The position numbers and the translations under genes are program-made. From NCBI GenBank assembly GCA_905221605.1, contig CAJNDS010002637.1, positions 186,001 through 250,000 of the forward strand: DNA of 64,000 nt, read 5' to 3'. Position 1 is the first letter of the stretch; the number at the start of each line of letters is the position of its first letter. Under the pieces are notes generated by a model. It made no database searches and was not told the DNA's origin. It worked only from the letters and a program-made list of their open reading frames with translations. Below are positions 61,990 through 64,000 of the stretch, one piece after another. Origin of the DNA: Symbiodinium natans. Lineage: Eukaryota > Sar > Dinophyceae > Suessiales > Symbiodiniaceae.

Positions 61990-62620
61990 ACATACAACGA
62001 TGGTTGCAACCTGGGCTCGAGGTCTACAACTTGTTCTCTCGGCAGCTGGCGGTTTTCGTGCCTGACTTCTGGGCTGCTTGGCAGAGATTGGCAAGAAAGA
62101 GTGGCAGAACCCCAAAGAATCGATGGAACGTAGCACGAGTGGCTGCCGTGTTACCTCCGAGGACTCCACGCACATCGAGGCCGACATCTTTTTGCAGCGC
62201 TCTTTCTGGCTGCGCAACCTCTCCGTGAGTCCTACTGCGGCTCCTGGGCTTTCACGAGCACGGCGCATGTGTGACGCATGTGACGCATGTGTGACGCATG
62301 TGACGCATGTGCGCTGCACGTGCTCGGCATCGAGGCATCCCTTTTGATCGCACTTGCCCCGCCGGGGCTCAACTTTACCAAGTTTTGGATCAGCGATGTC
62401 AAGGTGGGACCGGGGAGGGGAACGGATCGAAAAGACATGAAAAGACTCAAAAGATGCAGAAGATCCAGAAGATTCCAGAAGGCCAGGAGATGAGATGTCT
62501 TCCTTCTTTTCGGCCAGGTGTCCTGGAACAACCTCATGGCTCTTGACTCCAGCCCCATCGTGGTCGAAATCGAGCCTTTGTCGCCTTCAGTCTACAGTCT
62601 GTGTGAGCCGTGTGAGCAAA
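61990..62620 (+). CDS. Unrecognised multi-exon gene (coding cores)
   Basis: Cores: PNNIQRWLQPGLEVYNLFSR / QLAVFVPDFWAAWQRLARKS at about 61985-62100; EDSTHIEADIFLQRSFWLRN / LS ending at a strong GTGAGTCC donor (62225); ASLLIALAPPGLNFTKFWIS / DVK ending at a GTGGGA donor (62403); VSWNNLMALDSSPIVVEIEP / LSPSVYSL from 62516. Splice sites at three of the borders are good. Trp-rich, no membrane span evident, no family recognised. A TGTGACGCA repeat lies in the second intron (62265-62315). Confidence 0.45.
62265..62315 (+). repeat. TGTGACGCA-type short tandem repeat
   Basis: About five units of GCATGTGACGCATGTGTGAC alternating 9 and 12 bases, inside an intron of the gene above. Confidence 0.85.
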
Positions 62621-62876
62621 AGTGGCTCAGTTGTCTCAGTTGTCAGTCGATGTCAGCTTTGGATCCAGCCGATACTAAAGACTCAAGATCCAAGCTGCAA
62701 CTGGTTACTTGACAACATCCACGATATGCTCTGCGTCGCTTTGCAGTGCCAACCGGGCCTCTCGATGTAGTTTCTCTCGTAGACGGAGCCGTCTACGGTG
62801 GCAACGGGGTCAACCTCAAGACACGGGCGCGGCCTGTGTGAGGCCGTGATTGATACTCGCGCGGGCTGAGGTCTGC

Positions 62877-63369
62877 GGCCATAATCGCCGCTGAGATGGG
62901 ACAGACCCATCGTCCGAGCGAGTCGCTGTTTGTTGAGTCACCGAGTCGTGGCGTCTCTCCCTCCGAGGATTCCGTGTGGGCAGAGGCCGCGGAGCTGCCA
63001 GCGGGAAGCGAGGAGGAGGCCGCGAGAGGGGTTTGGGGTTGTAGGGCCTTGTAAATAGCAGAGCAAGCCAGACTGAGAGCAATTGCTGCTCCAGTGGAGC
63101 CCGCCGAGGTTGAAGACCTCATCTCCAGATGGTTGGACGTAGTGGGAGGGGTTCAACCTGACCCCTTTCAAGGCGGAGCAAGATTGAGCAAGTGTCATCT
63201 GCGCCTTGAAGCTGAAGGCTTGTGGAAAACAACCCGCCGAGGCAAATATCCCCTTTTGGACGCAGCCACGTTCCGTGTGCGTCACGTGGATCTTCTCATC
63301 GACAGTCCAACGCGATACGGGCAAGTGGACGTTTCGTTGCGAGGCCAGGGCGCCCCAGAAAACCGGTAG
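62877..63369 (+). CDS. Unrecognised exons at right end, possibly 3' part of the preceding gene
   Basis: The frame reads AAIIAAEMGQTHRPSESLFV, then SPSEDSVWAEAAELPAGSEE / EAARGVW. After a TAG acceptor near 63059 it reads EQARLRAIAAPVEPAEVEDL / ISRWLDVVGGVQPDPF, then LRLEAEGLWKTTRRGKYPLL and DAATFRVRHVDLLIDSPTRY, with stop at 63367. The last part is well composed and probably folded. The donor of the first piece is not fixed. Function unknown. Confidence 0.4.
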
Positions 63370-64000
63370 AATGCCAAGTCGCCCAGTGGCCCATAGGGAT
63401 CCACGAGACCTTGTCACAGGGGCTTCTCGAACTTCTCAGCCAGGCCTGGAAGCCAGGGCCGTGAACCAGGAAGGGCGACAGGAAGACCTGACGCTCGGAC
63501 ACACAATGGCAACAATACTGTCCACCACCACACCTCTACACACATGTGCACAATGCAGCAGAGTTAATCAAAATAGTACGAATAAGAATAAGAGAAAATG
63601 ATAGTCGCCACAATAGTATCAGTCGCCTTCTTTCGCAGGATGACCATGCTCGAGGATGGAAAGGATGGGCGTGCAGGGACCATCCGGATGTCCCGGCTCG
63701 TGGAGTGCAGCCAAGCCTCCGTGCGATACCGCTCGCCACCTGTAGGTGCCTGCACGCGAAAGAGATAGAGAGGGAGAGAGAGAGTGAGGGATGGTTTTGA
63801 GAAGTTGTGAGTCGGAGGATAAGTGGCACAACATCAGCTGTCAGAGTCTTGGCTGTGCTCTGCCCTGGTCAGTTGCATTGTCCAGCAGGCCATGCTTCGG
63901 ACGACTTCTCTGCAGACTACCTGCCCCTCGGAAACCCAGTAACACAACTCTAACGGCGAGGTGGTCCAAAATTCTGAGCCCGTTTGCATCTTTCCTCTGC
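63370..64000. other. No supported gene at right edge
   Basis: A GA run (GAGAGAGAG) lies at 63764-63788. Short open frames on both strands show no domain. Confidence 0.4.

Noticed and set aside
1-64000. Dinoflagellate spliced-leader relics (TTTTGGCTCAAG)
   Set aside because: Only a short partial match (GGCTCAAG near 11250) was seen, which is expected by chance.
1-64000. tRNA, rRNA or snRNA genes
   Set aside because: No cloverleaf boxes, rRNA core motifs or U-snRNA signatures were recognised on either strand by eye. A covariance-model scan would settle it.

Overview
The window reads as nuclear DNA of a dinoflagellate, most likely Symbiodiniaceae-like. Genes are cut into exons by very short introns (about 45-110 nt). 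Many introns start with GC instead of GT, and most acceptors are followed by G. Genes lie in long same-strand blocks, and repeats are dense. I saw no rRNA, tRNA, CRISPR or bacterial-style operon. The species is inference.

Region 1 (1-10.3 kb, minus strand) is dominated by one giant chimeric gene that runs off the left edge. Six introns join its exons, and the reading frame is preserved across every one. In protein order I see an F-box-like motif, a SPRY/lectin-like beta region, a zinc finger, a second F-box-like motif, a second beta region (broken by an 11-bp deletion), a second zinc finger, a PD-(D/E)XK (RecB-like) nuclease, in-frame duplicated blocks, a P-loop/SF3-like helicase whose Walker A lysine is replaced by Gln, a papain-like Cys-His-Asp protease-like region, a zinc finger, and a DDE-type transposase core. 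A short peptide of the form D-(F/Y)-x-G-G-(S/A) recurs at module borders. This is the most unusual object in the window and looks like a giant selfish-element polyprotein.

Region 2 (6.6-37.2 kb) is a tandem duplication of about 15.26 kb (6556-21813 and 21914-37175). A 100-N gap separates the two copies. Each copy carries the 5' half of the giant gene, a second minus-strand gene of unknown function, two nested 2.4-kb tandem units with GT microsatellites, a small basic minus-strand gene, short dispersed motifs and an 11-unit, about 141-bp satellite. The copies are almost identical, but each has its own frameshift in the giant gene. A real duplication and an assembly artefact are both possible.

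Region 3 (37.2-40.6 kb) is pure repeat: a 31-bp minisatellite, then a 2.6-kb AT-rich array of 9-bp units in alternating inverted orientation. It sits where coding strand changes from minus (left) to plus (right), so it is a divergent strand-switch region.

Region 4 (40.6-64 kb, plus strand) holds ordinary host-type genes split into small exons: a membrane-segment protein running into a Ser/Thr-rich mucin-like tract with stop codons, an ankyrin-repeat protein, an unknown gene with a TFIHF/RRRSHS tail, a 6-phosphogluconolactonase-type lactonase, a SMYD-like SET-domain methyltransferase, a phytanoyl-CoA dioxygenase-like oxygenase, and an unrecognised multi-exon gene near the right edge. Exon borders here are read by eye. 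Where I could not fix them I give the coding core only.
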